The notes under the pieces are model-generated. The model saw only the letters and a list, made by a program, of their open reading frames with translations. It made no database searches and had not been told where the DNA came from. A program made the translations under genes and the position numbers. Below are positions 52,662 through 61,105 of a stretch of 61,105 nt of DNA, piece after piece. The DNA comes from an uncultured Flavobacteriales bacterium (lineage in GTDB: Bacteria; Bacteroidota; Bacteroidia; Flavobacteriales_E; Vicingaceae). Position 1 is the stretch's first letter. Every line of letters begins with the position of its first letter. The stretch lies in the NCBI GenBank assembly GCA_913056345.1, contig CAJXMH010000016.1, positions 1 through 61,105 of the forward strand, given 5' to 3'.

Positions 52662-54563
52662 ATGAAAAATTACCTTCTAGCACTATTTCTTATTCTAAGT
52701 GGCACTTGTTTGCATGCACAGTCTACTACAGAAAAGATCATAGAACTTGAAAAGAGGCAGAAAGAGCATTTTCAAAAGTCATTATCTAGAACTGGCGAAG
52801 GAATAGATATCAGCTATTACAGACTTGATCTCAGCATTGACCCTACTGTAAAATACGTTAGCGGATCTGTAACCCTTTACTTCAAAGCAGTTCAAGACGG
52901 ATTTAGCAAGCTGACCCTAAACATGAGTGATCAACTCTTTTTAGACTCAGTGCTTCAGCGGAATCAAAAATTAAAGGCTTTGCAAATCAGTCAAGAGTTA
53001 AGAATTGAGTTAGGTGATAGTCTGCAAACAGGTGAACTAGATTCGGTCAGTATTTTTTATCAAGGTGTACCATTAAGTGGGGGTTTTGGATCATTTGTGC
53101 AAGACTCCTACAACAATCAAGACTCCATTATTTGGACCCTTTCCCAACCTTATGGTGCTTCAGCTTGGTGGCCCTGTAAAGATCAGTTAGATGATAAAGC
53201 CGATTCAGTTGACCTTTTTATTGAAACAACCTTAGGGAACCAAGTAGCAGCTAATGGTTTATTAGACAAAATTGATACTACAGGCAACAAAGTCACCTAT
53301 TATTGGAAAAGCCGCTACCCCATTGCAACTTATTTGATTGCTTTAGCAGTGACTAATTACGAAGTATTTGAACAAACTAAACCACTAGGCAATGATTCCA
53401 TTTATTTTCAACATTTCCTCTACCCTGCTGATTCACAAAGTGTAAAGGCTTCACTTGAAGAAACCTACCCTTTCCTTCAGCTTTTTGACTCTCTTTTCGG
53501 TCGGTATCCCTTTATCAAAGAAAAATACGGCCATGCTTCTTGCACCTTTGGAGGTGGCATGGAACATCAAACCATGAGCTTTATGGGAAGCTATGGTGGT
53601 GAATTGAATGCCCACGAATTGGCTCACCAATGGTTTGGTAATAAAGTCACTTGTGCTTCTTGGCAAGACATATGGCTTAATGAAGGTTTTGCTACCTACC
53701 TTACCCTGCTTACCTATGAATTTGGGGTAGTTCATGATACCCTATATTTTGATAACTACCTAGAAGGTATGCGAAATGCGGCTTTTTCAGATCCTAATGG
53801 TTCCGTAATTCAATACGACACTGCTGATGTTAGCAGCATCTTTAATTTCATGTCATACCAAAAGGGAGCTTATACCTTAAGAATGCTGCGTTACCTCTTG
53901 GGCGACTCTAGCTTTTTTGCAGGCTGTAGAAATTACCTCAACGATCCACAACTGGCTTATAGCATTGCCAATACCGCTCAATTTCAAGCCCATTTAGAAG
54001 CAAGCTCGGGCTTGGACCTAGAGGAGTTTTTTAAGGATTGGTGTTACGGTAAAGGTTTTCCAACCTACGAATTGAAATGGAGTCAATCAAATGGGCTATT
54101 TGAACTTGAGGTTTTCCAAACCCAATCGGATCCTTCAGTTTACTTTTTCAACATGCCGATTGAATTGAAGTTATTTAGTACAAATTGGGATAGCACAATT
54201 ACCGTAAACCCAAGGTTTTCAGGAGATCGATTCAGCTTTATGCCTAAGCGAAACATTGATTCAATTCAATTTGATCCCGAGCAATTCATCTTAGCAGAGG
54301 CAGATATTTTAACGGGACTGAATAAAAACCGTGAAAAGGATCAAATACACCTGTTCCCCAACCCAACTAAAGGACAGCTAAAGGTTAAAGTAGGTCAACG
54401 TCTTTTAGGTACAAATTATCGAATACTTGACTCAAAAGGAAGGATAATCGATTCAGGACAACTGCAAAGACAAACGAAAATAGATTTAAACGAAGCAGCC
54501 AAAGGCATTTATTACTTACAAATTGAAGCTGCTAAAACTGTGAAAAAAATCACACTCTACTAA
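52662..54563 (+). CDS. M1 family metallopeptidase with T9SS sorting domain
   Basis: 633 residues. The signal peptide ends LHAQ (residue 20). The aminopeptidase N-terminal beta-domain runs to ~residue 235. The exopeptidase motif is GGGMEHQTM (canonical GxMEN with His for Asn), and the zinc site is HELAHQWFGNKVT (His318, Glu319, His322) with the third ligand Glu341 in WLNEGFA, exactly HExxH-x18-E. The C-terminus is a T9SS sorting domain (LFPNPTKGQLKVKVG ... KGIYYLQIEAA). It is a secreted aminopeptidase for extracellular peptides. Confidence 0.95.
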   Translation: MKNYLLALFLILSGTCLHAQSTTEKIIELEKRQKEHFQKSLSRTGEGIDISYYRLDLSIDPTVKYVSGSVTLYFKAVQDGFSKLTLNMSDQLFLDSVLQRNQKLKALQISQELRIELGDSLQTGELDSVSIFYQGVPLSGGFGSFVQDSYNNQDSIIWTLSQPYGASAWWPCKDQLDDKADSVDLFIETTLGNQVAANGLLDKIDTTGNKVTYYWKSRYPIATYLIALAVTNYEVFEQTKPLGNDSIYFQHFLYPADSQSVKASLEETYPFLQLFDSLFGRYPFIKEKYGHASCTFGGGMEHQTMSFMGSYGGELNAHELAHQWFGNKVTCASWQDIWLNEGFATYLTLLTYEFGVVHDTLYFDNYLEGMRNAAFSDPNGSVIQYDTADVSSIFNFMSYQKGAYTLRMLRYLLGDSSFFAGCRNYLNDPQLAYSIANTAQFQAHLEASSGLDLEEFFKDWCYGKGFPTYELKWSQSNGLFELEVFQTQSDPSVYFFNMPIELKLFSTNWDSTITVNPRFSGDRFSFMPKRNIDSIQFDPEQFILAEADILTGLNKNREKDQIHLFPNPTKGQLKVKVGQRLLGTNYRILDSKGRIIDSGQLQRQTKIDLNEAAKGIYYLQIEAAKTVKKITLY

Positions 54564-54581
54564 AAAGTCGATTGACAAAAT

Positions 54582-55298
54582 TTAAAAGTAAAGACCTCGG
54601 TAGAAGCTTCTTAAACGTTTTTCAAATAAGAAATAAGAAAAAACTAACCTTGCTTGATGATTACCATACTCGACCGGAACTGCATTGGATTCCTCACCAA
54701 ATGCAGTAATGTTGGTATGGTAACGAGAAGAGATCAACAAATTGTTGATCTGGTAACCCAAGCCAATTTCTAGGCCTACATAAAATTGATTGATCTGACC
54801 TTGAGTATAGACATAATCATCACCGGCCCTATTCCCATAATTCACGGCTCTGTAGGTATGGAAATTAGCACTTGGTCCAATCAAAAATTGAGTTCGGTTA
54901 AATTTCGCCTGATAAAGTAGATTGAAATCAGTTTGCCAAGTAACATAGTCAAATTCAGCAACCTCAAAATCTCCTTCGGCATTTCTGCTTACCATTTCTG
55001 TCTTTCCACCGCATCTACAGGCACTTAACTCAGCCATTAAACCATGATTCATACTTGTTTCATAAGCCTTATAGCGATCTGGAGTACCTTTAAGCGCAAC
55101 TTGTCCCCCAATCCTTGTAGCGAAATCAAGACTGCCTTGTCTGATCCAAGTGGAGTTTCCTAAAAAATTATCAGAAACAGTGTACCTACTTGTAACAAGC
55201 CCTGCATTCAACCCAAATTCAAGAGATTGTGAACTTAGACTAAAGGTTGATGTAAAAAATGCAAGCAGCAGTAGGCTTATTTTAATGTTACGCTTCAC
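54582..55298 (-). CDS. Outer-membrane beta-barrel protein
   Basis: 238 residues from a GTG start (no suitable ATG). The signal peptide is KRNIKISLLLLAFFTSTFSLSSQ. Barrel-like strands: LEFGLNAGLVTSRY, GGQVALKG, WQTDFNLLYQAKF, FLIGPSANFHTY, FYVGLEIGLGYQI, NLLISSRYHTN, ARLVFSYFLF, resembling PorT-like small barrels. ACRCGGK near residue 92 holds a CxC pair, unusual for a barrel loop. Function unknown. Divergent from clpB across a 244-bp region. Confidence 0.72.
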   Translation of the reverse strand: MKRNIKISLLLLAFFTSTFSLSSQSLEFGLNAGLVTSRYTVSDNFLGNSTWIRQGSLDFATRIGGQVALKGTPDRYKAYETSMNHGLMAELSACRCGGKTEMVSRNAEGDFEVAEFDYVTWQTDFNLLYQAKFNRTQFLIGPSANFHTYRAVNYGNRAGDDYVYTQGQINQFYVGLEIGLGYQINNLLISSRYHTNITAFGEESNAVPVEYGNHQARLVFSYFLFEKRLRSFYRGLYF

Positions 55299-55445
55299 TT
55301 AAATTTAAAGTTCTAATTGGCAATTAGTTATATGTGACAAAACTAATGCTTTCTTTATAAAGGAAAGAAATTCACAATATTTTTAGTAAAACAAAAAACC
55401 AATTTAAAACTGCCAATAAGTCTGAATACAGCTATAAAAAGAGTG

Positions 55446-55470
55446 AAAAACTGCCATTATTGCGGTTTTT
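55446..55470 (+). terminator. Terminator-like hairpin in clpB upstream region
   Basis: Stem AAAAACTGC / GCGGTTTTT (one G-U pair), 7-base loop, ending in five Ts, 72 bp before the clpB ATG. It lies between divergent genes, so it does not end either neighbour and may be an attenuator or leader structure. Confidence 0.45.
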
Positions 55471-55542
55471 ATGCTCGTTTTCCCATTGGTTTTGAATTTG
55501 ATAAAATGAATTCGTGGAGTAAAAACAATAAAAACTAAACAA

Positions 55543-58167
55543 ATGAATTTTAAAAATTATACTATAAAGTCGCAAGAAGCCATACAACAGGCGCAGCAAA
55601 TTGCGATGAGCATGCAACATCAGGCGATCGAAAACGGACACCTTCTGAAAGCAATTTTAGAGGTCGACGAGAATGTAAGTCCTTTCATTTTAAAAAAGTT
55701 AGGCGTAAACCTTGAGATCCTAAAACAAACTTTAGAAAGAATCATAGGAGGCTATCCCACCGTTTCAGGGGCAGAACAATACCTTTCTAAAAAAGCCAGT
55801 CAAAGTCTGCAACAAGCTAATACTTATTTAAAAGAATTTGAAGACGAATATGTCTCTGTTGAACATTTGCTGCTAGGCATTTTGAAAAGTGGAGACGATG
55901 TTTCAACCCTATTAAAAGATACCGGGGTAAGTGAAAAAGATTTAAAACTAGCTATTAAAGAATTAAGAAAGGGCGAAAAAGTTACCTCACAAAGTGCCGA
56001 GGAAACATACAATGCCTTGAATAAATATGCGAAGAACCTTAACCAAATGGCAAGCGAAAATAAGCTTGATCCGGTTATTGGGCGTGATGAAGAAATACGC
56101 AGGGTACTACAAATCCTTTCCAGAAGAACAAAAAACAATCCTATTCTAATTGGTGAGCCAGGTGTTGGTAAAACAGCCATCGCCGAAGGTCTAGCACATC
56201 GGATTATCGGAGGAGATGTTCCTGAAAATTTGAAAAGCAAACAGATCTACTCGCTCGATATGGGTGCATTGGTAGCAGGTGCGAAATACAAAGGAGAGTT
56301 TGAAGAGCGCTTAAAATCGGTTGTCAAGGAAGTTACAGGAGCTGAAGGTGATATCGTGCTTTTCATTGATGAGATCCACACCCTTGTTGGTGCAGGAGGC
56401 GGCGAAGGGGCCATGGATGCAGCGAATATTTTAAAACCAGCCTTGGCTAGAGGAGAATTAAGGGCCATTGGAGCCACCACTTTAAATGAGTACCAAAAGT
56501 ATTTTGAAAAAGATAAAGCACTTGAAAGACGTTTCCAAAAAGTATTGATTAACGAGCCGGATACGGAAGATGCGGTCTCTATTCTGCGCGGTATTAAGGA
56601 GAAGTATGAAACGCATCATAAAGTGCAGATCAAGGATGAAGCAATTCTTTCAGCAGTTGAATTATCTCAACGCTACATAACCGACCGTTTTTTGCCTGAT
56701 AAGGCTATTGACTTAATTGATGAGGCAGCTTCCAAGCTTAGAATGGAAATAAACTCCAAGCCCGAAGAATTGGACGAACTAGATCGAAAAGTTCGTCAGT
56801 TGGAAATAGAACGAGAAGCCATTAAAAGGGAAAAAGACCAAGCTAAATTGAAGCAATTGGGTGAAGATCTAGCTAATCTCAACGAACGAAGGAACGAACT
56901 AAATGCAAAGTGGCAAGCCGAGCGAGAGATCGTGGATGGCATTCAAAAGGCTAAAGAAGACATTGATCGCTTTAAGTTTGAAGCCAAGCAGGCAGAACAA
57001 GCAGGCAATTATGAAAAAGTAGCTGAGATTAGATATGGTAAGATCAAGGAATCAGAACAAGAGCTTGAATCGCTGAAAACTAAATTGGCTGATCTTAAAA
57101 CGAAATCAACGCTGATCAAAGAAGAAGTAGACGCTGAAGAGATTGCTGATGTGGTAAGCCGTTGGACTGGCATTCCGGTAAGTAAAATGCTTCAAAGTGA
57201 ACGAGAAAAACTGTTGCACTTAGAGGATGAGTTACACAAGCGCGTAATCGGTCAAGAAGAAGCCATACAAGCCGTTTCGGATGCAGTGCGAAGAAGCAGG
57301 GCTGGTATGCAGGACGAAAAGAAACCCATCGGCTCATTTATTTTCTTAGGTACCACAGGTGTAGGTAAAACCGAATTAGCTAAATCCTTGAGTGAGTATT
57401 TGTTCAATGATGAAAATGCTATGACCCGAATCGACATGAGTGAATATCAAGAAAGGCATGCGGTTTCGCGTTTAGTGGGAGCACCTCCCGGATATGTTGG
57501 TTACGATGAAGGCGGCCAATTGACAGAGGCAGTTAGACGACGACCCTACTCAGTAATTTTACTTGACGAAATTGAAAAAGCACATCCTGATGTATTCAAT
57601 ATTTTATTACAGGTATTAGACGATGGACGCTTAACGGATAACAAAGGGCGCTTGGTTAATTTCAAGAATACCATTATTATCATGACTTCAAACTTAGGGT
57701 CACAGATCATCCAAGAAAACTATGATCAATACCAAGAAAATGATGCGGAAGCTCTTCAAGAGCGAACAAAACATGAAGTTTTAGGCCTTTTGAGAAAAAC
57801 CATCCGTCCTGAATTTTTAAACAGGATCGATGAAACCATTATGTTCACGCCTCTAAGTAAGGCTGATGTGAAACAAATCGTGAAGCTTCAGCTTAAAGGA
57901 GTTGAGAAAATGGCTGCTAAAAACAACATTGACCTGAGCACTTCCGATGAAGTAGTAGATTACTTGGCAGAAATAGGTTATGATCCGCAGTTTGGTGCAA
58001 GACCAATTAAGCGAGTGATTCAAAAGCAGGTCCTCAATCAACTTTCTAAAGATGTTTTAGCTGCTAAAGTTACTGCAGGAGATGTAGTAGTAATGGATGT
58101 TTTTGAAGACCAAGTGGTATTTCGGAAACCCTTGGAGGACGAAATAAAAGAGGCTGTTAGCAGTTAA
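55543..58167 (+). CDS. clpB: ATP-dependent chaperone ClpB
   Basis: 874 residues, full family length. The Clp N-domain has two repeats (residues ~1-145). AAA1 has Walker A GEPGVGKT (204-211) and Walker [17 protein letters not shown]; the coiled-coil M-domain spans ~400-525; AAA2 has Walker A GTTGVGKT (about 603-610), Walker [32 protein letters not shown] and the C-terminal domain [13 protein letters not shown] ... [10 protein letters not shown]. The pore tyrosine loop [12 protein letters not shown] and the absence of a ClpP-binding IGF/L tripeptide fit ClpB. It is a disaggregase working with DnaK. No CIRCE operator was seen. Confidence 0.97.
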   Translation: MNFKNYTIKSQEAIQQAQQIAMSMQHQAIENGHLLKAILEVDENVSPFILKKLGVNLEILKQTLERIIGGYPTVSGAEQYLSKKASQSLQQANTYLKEFEDEYVSVEHLLLGILKSGDDVSTLLKDTGVSEKDLKLAIKELRKGEKVTSQSAEETYNALNKYAKNLNQMASENKLDPVIGRDEEIRRVLQILSRRTKNNPILIGEPGVGKTAIAEGLAHRIIGGDVPENLKSKQIYSLDMGALVAGAKYKGEFEERLKSVVKEVTGAEGDIVLFIDEIHTLVGAGGGEGAMDAANILKPALARGELRAIGATTLNEYQKYFEKDKALERRFQKVLINEPDTEDAVSILRGIKEKYETHHKVQIKDEAILSAVELSQRYITDRFLPDKAIDLIDEAASKLRMEINSKPEELDELDRKVRQLEIEREAIKREKDQAKLKQLGEDLANLNERRNELNAKWQAEREIVDGIQKAKEDIDRFKFEAKQAEQAGNYEKVAEIRYGKIKESEQELESLKTKLADLKTKSTLIKEEVDAEEIADVVSRWTGIPVSKMLQSEREKLLHLEDELHKRVIGQEEAIQAVSDAVRRSRAGMQDEKKPIGSFIFLGTTGVGKTELAKSLSEYLFNDENAMTRIDMSEYQERHAVSRLVGAPPGYVGYDEGGQLTEAVRRRPYSVILLDEIEKAHPDVFNILLQVLDDGRLTDNKGRLVNFKNTIIIMTSNLGSQIIQENYDQYQENDAEALQERTKHEVLGLLRKTIRPEFLNRIDETIMFTPLSKADVKQIVKLQLKGVEKMAAKNNIDLSTSDEVVDYLAEIGYDPQFGARPIKRVIQKQVLNQLSKDVLAAKVTAGDVVVMDVFEDQVVFRKPLEDEIKEAVSS

Positions 58168-58182
58168 ATATTTTTAATTATC

Positions 58183-58214
58183 AAAAGGGACAACATTTAA
58201 ACCTTGTCCCTTTT
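58183..58214 (+). terminator. Terminator after clpB
   Basis: Perfect 11-bp stem AAAAGGGACAA / TTGTCCCTTTT with a 10-base loop, ending in Ts. The next promoter element begins 2 bases later. Confidence 0.85.
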
Positions 58215-58215
58215 G

Positions 58216-58223
58216 TATTTTTG
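58216..58223 (+). promoter_or_regulatory. -7 promoter element of DUF2911 gene
   Basis: TATTTTTG, an exact TAnnTTTG match, directly after the clpB terminator and 21 bp before the ATG at 58245. Confidence 0.55.
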
Positions 58224-58244
58224 ATTACACTAAAATTCAAACAG

Positions 58245-58796
58245 ATGAAAGCGCTTAAGTGGATTATTGGAATTGTATTGGTTTTGTTAGTCGGTGGCTA
58301 TTTTGGTTTTGATTACATGAAGCAAGAAACTAAAAAACACAGTCCACAAGAAACCATTAACTACAACGCAGGAGATTTTTCCATGAGTGTAACCTATTCG
58401 AGGCCATATAAAAAAGGAAGAGAGATTTTTGGTGATTTAGTTCCCTACGAAAAGGTTTGGAGAACCGGTGCTAACGAACCAACTATCTTTAAATGCAATC
58501 AAACTGTCACAATCGGTGATCAAGACCTTCCTGCAGGCACCTATACCCTATGGACAATTCCTTACAGCTCTCAATGGACCGTTATTTGGAACAGTAAACA
58601 GTATGGTTGGGGAGTTGGCTTGGATGGAGAACCGAGTAGAGACGAGGAATATGATGTACTGAAAATAAATGTGCCTACTTCAGACACTAAAAATACTGTG
58701 GAACAATTTACCATTGATTTCCAATATCATGTTAACATGCGGATGGCTTGGGATGATACTCAAGTAATGGTTCCGATGATGTATGGTTATAATTAA
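58245..58796 (+). CDS. DUF2911 domain-containing membrane-anchored protein
   Basis: 183 residues from the ATG at 58245; a TTG upstream is in the promoter. One N-terminal transmembrane anchor (WIIGIVLVLLVGGYFGF), then DUF2911: VTYSRPYKKGREIFGDLVPYEKVWRTGANEPTIFKCNQTVTIGDQDLPAGTYTLWTIP, then WTVIWNSKQYGWG, ending VNMRMAWDDTQVMVP. This family is widespread in Bacteroidota and uncharacterised. The domain should face the periplasm. Monocistronic. Confidence 0.92.
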   Translation: MKALKWIIGIVLVLLVGGYFGFDYMKQETKKHSPQETINYNAGDFSMSVTYSRPYKKGREIFGDLVPYEKVWRTGANEPTIFKCNQTVTIGDQDLPAGTYTLWTIPYSSQWTVIWNSKQYGWGVGLDGEPSRDEEYDVLKINVPTSDTKNTVEQFTIDFQYHVNMRMAWDDTQVMVPMMYGYN

Positions 58797-58810
58797 TCTC
58801 GGTAGAAACC

Positions 58811-60058
58811 TTAATCATAACTTAATCTAAACTCAACCCGGCGATTTTGCCAGCGCCCCTCTTCTGTTTGATTAAGCTTAAGTGGCGCTGACTCTCCCTT
58901 GCCTGCAACGCTTAAACGATCAATAGCAACGCCTGCTTGTGTTAAGAAGCTTTGCACTGATTTAGCCCGATCAAGAGATAAAGTCAAATTATCCTCCTCT
59001 GTTCCCTGATCATCTGTGTGTCCGATAATCAGCACTTTCAGGTTTTTTAAGCCTTGTAAAAGCTCAGACAGATCCAAGAGTTCCGCCTGATATTGCTTTA
59101 AGATGACAGCCTCATTGGTATTGAATTGAATTTGCAAGTCAAAACTTAAGGAATCTTTAGACTTTCTGAGTTTATCACTATTCCAACTGCTAAGCTGTTC
59201 AGCAACATATTGCTTTATAATTTGATCTGCTTGAGCAATTCTTTTTCCTTTTGAAGCTAAAGATTTAGCTTTAATCATAACTGCAGAATCGTAGATCCGG
59301 TCACCTACATCAGCTATTGCAATTTTGAAGTGATAGGTTTTACCTTCTGCTAAGCGGATGTTTGCTTTTAAAGGCACAGTAAAACCATCAAATTGAAACA
59401 ACTTTGCCCTAATCCCCATAGCGGGATTAGCTTTCCAAAACTCAGGAGGATGGATATGCCAAAAATCAGAGGGCAAAAAGTACTCTTCATTTCGTCGGTG
59501 ATTCACATTATCTATGCTTACAGCTATTCTGCTAGCCGGCAAGAGAGCAATGTTCCTAGGAAAAAGCCCTCTACCTCCTACTTCTTTGATAAAGAAACCA
59601 AAAACATCATTTACACCTTTATTGACATACTCAGGATATTCTTCTGAAGCAAAAACGTAGGTAAATTCAAGGCTATCCCTCAAAGCTATCAAGTCAAATT
59701 CAAGTACTGCAGCATCAGTAGTAACTGAAGTTGCAATAGCTTGTAGGCTTTCATCACGCCTAGCAGAACTACGACTACCCTTATCTACTTGGTCGTTAGG
59801 ACCTTGAGCGTCGAAAACATTTCCCGTTGAAAGCATGATTCCTTCATCGATCAGCTCTGTTTCAAGGTCGCATTTGAAAGCTGCAATAGATTTAGCACTG
59901 CCTGTAAATTTGACGTTTTTGACGATCAAGTCACTTTTATCACCCAGCAAAACTTTTGTAACAAGCTCTTGCTCACTTAAAGTAGTGTCAATAGAAATAG
60001 TTTGGCCTCTTGCATTAATAAAAAGCAAGAGGCCAACAATGAATGTAAGTCCTTTCAT
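58811..60058 (-). CDS. Choice-of-anchor L domain protein with OmpA-like C-terminus
   Basis: 415 residues. The signal peptide ends ARGQ (~residue 19). Residues ~30-255 are the choice-of-anchor L domain (GIMLSTGNVFDAQGPNDQ; DAAVLEFDLIALRDSLEFTYVFASEEYPEYVNKGVNDVFGFFIK; YHFKIAIADVGDRIYDSAVMIKA). Residues ~300-415 form an OmpA-like peptidoglycan-binding domain (IQFNTNEAVILKQYQAELLDLSELLQ; GHTDDQGTEEDNLTLSLDRAKSVQSFL; GKGESAPL; RRVEFRLSYD). A surface or periplasmic adhesin-like module tied to the cell wall is inferred. 20 bp downstream of the prohibitin gene, so probably cotranscribed. Confidence 0.92.
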   Translation of the reverse strand: MKGLTFIVGLLLFINARGQTISIDTTLSEQELVTKVLLGDKSDLIVKNVKFTGSAKSIAAFKCDLETELIDEGIMLSTGNVFDAQGPNDQVDKGSRSSARRDESLQAIATSVTTDAAVLEFDLIALRDSLEFTYVFASEEYPEYVNKGVNDVFGFFIKEVGGRGLFPRNIALLPASRIAVSIDNVNHRRNEEYFLPSDFWHIHPPEFWKANPAMGIRAKLFQFDGFTVPLKANIRLAEGKTYHFKIAIADVGDRIYDSAVMIKAKSLASKGKRIAQADQIIKQYVAEQLSSWNSDKLRKSKDSLSFDLQIQFNTNEAVILKQYQAELLDLSELLQGLKNLKVLIIGHTDDQGTEEDNLTLSLDRAKSVQSFLTQAGVAIDRLSVAGKGESAPLKLNQTEEGRWQNRRVEFRLSYD

Positions 60059-60078
60059 GAAGGTGTTATGTAAATTAT

Positions 60079-60918
60079 CTATTGACCATTCAAGATCAAA
60101 GGCAATCCATCACCTCCACCACCAATTACAACAATTTTTGAGTTAGATGATTTAGCAAGCTCTTCAGTTGCAGAAATACCTTTTTCTCTTAAAATGTTAT
60201 CGGTAATAGATGCACTTAAAATACGGTTTGCAGTTGCTTTACCTTCAGCATCAATTCTTCTTCGCTCTGCTTCTTTTTTCTCTTTCTGAATTAAATAATC
60301 ATATTTCTGAGCCTCTTGCTCGGCAGCTAACTTCGTTTCAATAGAAGTTTTGATGGTTTGAGGCAATTTAATCGAACGGAACAAGAGCGCTTTTAATTGA
60401 ATAAAGTTATCATCTAGAATTTCTCTTGTAGATTGCTCTATTTTGGTTTCTATTTCCTGTCTTTTTGTAGCGTATAATTCTTCAGGAGTATACTGACCAA
60501 TAATTTTTCTAACGGCGGAACGTAGTTCAGGGCGAATCAAACTTTCGATGTAACTGTTTCTAAAAGCTCTGTACAGGTAACCGATTTCTTCAGGCTTCGG
60601 TCTGAAACGAAGCGAAACGTCGATGCTGATGGAAAGTCCATCTTTAGAAAGCACATCCATAGTTTCTTCGATCTGCTGCTCTTCAATTCTGAAAATGATT
60701 ACGTCGTTCCAAGGGGCAATAATATTAAGTCCCTCTCCTTTAATGTTGTCTACATCAAGCCCTGTGGTATATTTTTTAAAGACTACTCCACGTTCGGTAG
60801 GTTGCAGAATCACAAAAATGTTGGAGACCACAATTAATAAGATCACTACCGCTACACCAATAAAGATGTATGGCCTTATTTTTCCTGGGTCAAATGATGG
60901 TTGTTGAAAATCGTTCAT
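60079..60918 (-). CDS. Prohibitin/SPFH family protein
   Basis: 279 residues. One N-terminal membrane helix (YIFIGVAVVILLIVVSNIFVIL, residues ~17-38), then the SPFH domain (PTERGVVFKKYTTGLDVDNIKGEGLNIIAPWNDVIIFRIEEQQIEETMDVLSKDGLSISIDVSLRFRP) and a long charged coiled coil (KYDYLIQKEKKEAERRRIDAEGKATANRIL). Closest in layout to prohibitins. Such proteins form ring or cage assemblies on the membrane and control membrane proteases. The promoter box TACCTTTG lies 35 bases upstream. Confidence 0.93.
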   Translation of the reverse strand: MNDFQQPSFDPGKIRPYIFIGVAVVILLIVVSNIFVILQPTERGVVFKKYTTGLDVDNIKGEGLNIIAPWNDVIIFRIEEQQIEETMDVLSKDGLSISIDVSLRFRPKPEEIGYLYRAFRNSYIESLIRPELRSAVRKIIGQYTPEELYATKRQEIETKIEQSTREILDDNFIQLKALLFRSIKLPQTIKTSIETKLAAEQEAQKYDYLIQKEKKEAERRRIDAEGKATANRILSASITDNILREKGISATEELAKSSNSKIVVIGGGGDGLPLILNGQ

Positions 60919-60952
60919 GTTTATTATGGTTTTTTAGTTGTAGAATTATCTT

Positions 60953-60960
60953 CAAAGGTA
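60953..60960 (-). promoter_or_regulatory. -7 promoter element of prohibitin operon
   Basis: TACCTTTG on the minus strand, an exact TAnnTTTG match, ending 35 bases before the prohibitin ATG at 60918. No clear -33 box. Confidence 0.5.
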
Positions 60961-61028
60961 ACCATAAAGCAAAGGCCTTGTTTTTAAAAACCGAAGTTTA
61001 TGGTTTTACCTAGCGCATGTCACAAAGC

Positions 61029-61105
61029 TTAAAAATACATCCGTTGTTTTTCTTTCGGTCTGATCACCGGATCTTTCGGAAAAAAACTGATATCAATCTC
61101 TTCCA
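61029..61105 (-). CDS. Unidentified gene, 3' end only
   Basis: An open frame enters from the right edge on the minus strand and ends at a TAA (61029-61031). The last residues read EEIDISFFPKDPVIRPKEKQ followed by RMYF. The other two minus-strand frames are closed within this stretch. Too short to name; the gene continues beyond the window. It is 110 bp upstream of the prohibitin gene on the same strand. Confidence 0.5.
   Translation of the reverse strand, partial: EEIDISFFPKDPVIRPKEKQRMYF

Noticed and set aside
55824-57437. Several long antisense open frames inside clpB
   Set aside because: They mirror the codon pattern of a full-length, highly conserved gene and encode no recognisable domain.

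Overview
The window looks like ordinary chromosome of a Bacteroidota bacterium, probably Flavobacteriales-like; the rank below phylum cannot be fixed from sequence alone. The evidence is five genes ending in a type IX secretion (T9SS) type A sorting domain, lipoproteins with Asp/Asn-rich tethers, many genes preceded by the Bacteroidota promoter element TAnnTTTG instead of a Shine-Dalgarno site, a TonB receptor with a carboxypeptidase-regulatory domain, moderately AT-rich DNA and dense packing with many 4-bp overlaps. No rRNA, tRNA, insertion sequence, prophage or CRISPR array was seen.

Layout. 1-5.9 kb: end of a T9SS adhesin, an exported methyltransferase-like lipoprotein, a nitroreductase, a lipoprotein, an SGNH-like T9SS protein and an APH-like kinase. 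6-12.5 kb: paired PH-domain membrane proteins, DUF3820, a porin-like protein, a TonB-C-like lipoprotein, a glycerophosphodiesterase lipoprotein and typA. 12.5-17.9 kb: a coupled alpha/beta-hydrolase, GT-C membrane protein and acrylyl-CoA-reductase-like enzyme, then a fasciclin lipoprotein. 18-21.7 kb: flavin reductase and a GNAT, sodium symporter and amino-acid racemase operon. 21.7-30.4 kb: active/inactive M16 peptidase pair, a T9SS protein, and the glmM, cysteine desulfurase and MBL hydrolase operon. 30.5-34.7 kb: TPR protein, phosphosulfolactate synthase, rhodanese, DUF368 and aroE. 34.7-38.2 kb: MFS exporter, VOC protein, HMG-CoA lyase and pyrD. 38.3-40.5 kb: three tandem paralogues of a small SpoIIAA/STAS-like family facing an XRE regulator whose upstream region is full of GTAAAC elements.

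40.5-49 kb is a metal-acquisition region: a TonB receptor, a small double-C4 cysteine protein, an outer-membrane protein, a DtxR/MntR-type regulator and a TroABCD-type Mn/Zn ABC importer. One permease (TroC) carries its own DtxR-like cytoplasmic domain. The receptor promoter and the regulator promoter share an 18-bp dyad (TTTTAG-N6-CTAAAn), which suggests one regulon reaching from the outer membrane to the cytoplasm. 49-61.1 kb: two T9SS proteins (a 1165-residue jelly-roll protein and an M1 aminopeptidase), a beta-barrel protein, clpB, a DUF2911 protein, an anchor-L/OmpA protein, a prohibitin and the 3' end of one more gene.

The best leads are the metal regulon, with its shared operator, the NNCxNC motif found in both the receptor and the small Cys protein, and the transporter-regulator fusion; and the XRE/three-paralogue locus, which has a 14-bp element repeated on both sides.
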